From an uncultured Collinsella sp. (GTDB lineage: Bacteria; Actinomycetota; Coriobacteriia; Coriobacteriales; Coriobacteriaceae): a DNA stretch of 6,381 bases. The notes under the pieces were generated by a model. The model searched no databases and was not told where the DNA came from. It saw only the letters and a list, made by a program, of their open reading frames with translations. The position numbers and the translations under genes are program-made. The DNA lies in assembly GCA_958348565.1 (NCBI GenBank), contig CATVZP010000105.1, forward strand, positions 1 through 6,381, read 5' to 3'. How positions within the stretch are numbered: the stretch's first letter is position 1; each line of letters starts with the position of its first letter. Positions 5,579-6,381 of this stretch are shown here, piece by piece.

Positions 5579-5645
5579 GTAAGTCGCTAGCCACATTCTG
5601 CACGATCACTAAGCCAACCGTTCCAGCCCTTCCATCCCTTAGGGC

Positions 5646-5885
5646 TTACCCCTCGTTCTTCCATCCAAACGGGTCGAGTACCCAAAAAACCAGATCGAGC
5701 ACGCCACCGGTCATCATGGCGCCGGCAAGGGCCATGCAAACGTGCAGAGAGCTGGCGCTTCGAAGCATGTCGAACGGCCCCAGAACAGCCAGCAGCGCGA
5801 CCGCTGCGCCGGCAAGGCACAGCACGAGGCACGGCCCCGCGTCCTTGACGCACTTCTTTGCGAGATGTTTGGTGTTGTCACTCAT
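5646..5885 (-). CDS. Small two-helix membrane protein of unknown function
   Basis: A 79-residue protein that I do not recognise. A short basic N terminus (MSDNTKHLAKKCVKD) is followed by two hydrophobic segments, about residues 18-36 (PCLVLCLAGAAVALLAVLG) and 49-70 (VCMALAGAMMTGGVLDLVFWVL), and a short polar end, DPFGWKNEG. This predicts an inner-membrane hairpin with both ends probably in the cytoplasm, given the lysines at the start. The ATG at 5885 has a strong AAGGAG ribosome-binding site (5896-5901) ten bases upstream. The frame continues upstream into repeat sequence and should not be used there. It precedes the phosphoesterase gene on the same strand by 84 bases, with no strong terminator between them, so they may form an operon. 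A functional link between the two is speculative. Confidence 0.7.
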   Translation of the reverse strand: MSDNTKHLAKKCVKDAGPCLVLCLAGAAVALLAVLGPFDMLRSASSLHVCMALAGAMMTGGVLDLVFWVLDPFGWKNEG

Positions 5886-5895
5886 CGATATCGAA

Positions 5896-5901
5896 CTCCT
5901 T
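5896..5901 (-). promoter_or_regulatory. Ribosome-binding site of the small membrane-protein gene
   Basis: AAGGAG on the minus strand, ten bases before ATG 5885, is the clearest Shine-Dalgarno match in the window and is the main reason for calling the short gene real. It rules out the longer upstream-extended frame. Confidence 0.65.
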
Positions 5902-6047
5902 AGAGGACCGTCGTTCAGATGCATGCCGCCGCGGCAGAGCAGGGCGGCAGGGAAAGTGTCACATGTCGTGCGGACATCAATGGAGAAACCGCCTGCACGA
6001 CCAACCCTTGACGCCGCTTTGCTACCGGCACCCCATCCCCCGCTATT
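5902..6047. other. Non-coding leader region
   Basis: About 145 bases between the small membrane-protein gene and the MITE-like element, with no convincing gene. A small inverted repeat, ATGTC-GTGCG-GACAT (5963-5977), could be an operator for the leftward gene. Its promoter should lie here, but no clear -35/-10 pair was found. Confidence 0.4.
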
Positions 6048-6227
6048 GAGGTCTAATACTTTTCCGCGAAGTGAACGGCTGTTTTTGGACCCCTGAAACA
6101 TCCGCACCTTTCGGCGGCAAAATCGCAGGATTTCGGCATTAAAACCGCAGGAAGCGGCACCTCTAAAGTGTCGATGCTTCGGGGGTCCCTTTTCACTCGT
6201 TCACATCTCGGAAAAGTATTAGACCTC
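6048..6227. mobile_element. 180-bp near-palindromic MITE-like element
   Basis: The ends are inverted repeats, 27 of 29 positions identical: 6048-6076 begins GAGGTCTAATACTTTTCCG and 6199-6227 is its inverted partner. A second inverted pair lies further in (6087-6102 with 6173-6188, 14 of 16), so the whole element can fold into one long imperfect hairpin. CGCTAT occurs directly outside or overlapping each end (6041-6046 and 6227-6232), as expected of a 5-6 bp target-site duplication. It encodes no protein. Terminal inverted repeats, a duplication and small size fit a non-autonomous element moved by a transposase encoded elsewhere. The transposase family is not identifiable here. Confidence 0.65.
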
Positions 6228-6332
6228 GCTATCAGCTGTCCCAAAGATCAGACCGCCCCTCCTTCACGCCCCGCAAAACCTGCCTTTTCTGCCCTTCCCC
6301 ACCGCCACCCAAAAACTCATCCAACATTAATC

Positions 6333-6372
6333 TTGGCTCAAGAATCGCTTAATCTATAACCTGCACTATAGA
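6333..6372 (+). promoter_or_regulatory. Candidate rightward promoter with overlapping inverted repeat
   Basis: TTGGCT (6333-6338) and TATAAC (6355-6360), 16 bases apart, form a plausible sigma-70-type promoter reading out of the right edge. A 6-bp inverted repeat, TCTATA-N8-TATAGA (6353-6372), covers the -10 and the likely start point, where a repressor could act. The stretch 6233-6332 before it is C-rich and shows nothing recognisable. The gene it would serve is outside the window. Confidence 0.35.
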
Positions 6373-6381
6373 GTTCGACCA

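Noticed and set aside
5626..5645. AGCCCT-N10-AGGGCT inverted repeat as a terminator between the small membrane gene and the phosphoesterase
   Set aside because: The stem is only 6 bp and is not followed by a T run on the minus strand, so termination is unlikely.
5886..6107. Upstream extension of the small membrane protein to 153 residues
   Set aside because: The added part translates the MITE-like element and non-coding leader, while the AAGGAG site points to the internal ATG at 5885.

Overview
The window looks like ordinary chromosomal sequence from a GC-rich gut actinobacterium of the Coriobacteriia, most like Collinsella. This rests on codon use, the DUF2207 protein with its glycine-rich tail, and the type of dispersed intergenic repeats. 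It is a recognition-based guess, not a search result.

Layout, left to right. Positions 1-240 are a non-coding leader with two small inverted repeats. A GNAT-family N-acetyltransferase gene follows (241-882, +). The convergent gap 883-1347 holds a 48-bp repeat (898-945) and a 236-bp inverted-repeat element (1002-1237). Nested in that element is a 20-bp stem-loop that looks like an intrinsic terminator. A large secreted/membrane DUF2207 protein is encoded on the minus strand (1348-3294). The divergent gap 3295-3809 holds a second copy of the 48-bp repeat (3415-3462), a structured stretch ending in a strong terminator-like hairpin (3638-3673), and a 9-bp inverted repeat (3694-3749). Next is gluQ, glutamyl-Q tRNA(Asp) synthetase (3810-4820, +), probably read from a leaderless transcript. 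It converges with a calcineurin-like metallophosphoesterase (4836-5561, -) across only 15 bases. Upstream of that gene, on the same strand, is a 79-residue membrane protein (5646-5885, -). The last 480 bases are non-coding and carry a 180-bp near-palindromic MITE-like element (6048-6227) flanked by a CGCTAT direct repeat. A possible promoter near the right edge points out of the window.

The five genes do not form one pathway. The only likely operon is the small membrane protein with the phosphoesterase, 84 bases apart. The acetyltransferase, DUF2207 and gluQ genes look like single transcription units separated by repeats. I see no defence system, CRISPR array, rRNA, tRNA or transposase gene. 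The more interesting material is intergenic: three different repeat families in 6.4 kb, a direct-repeat pair bracketing the DUF2207 gene, and a possible small structured RNA or attenuator upstream of gluQ.
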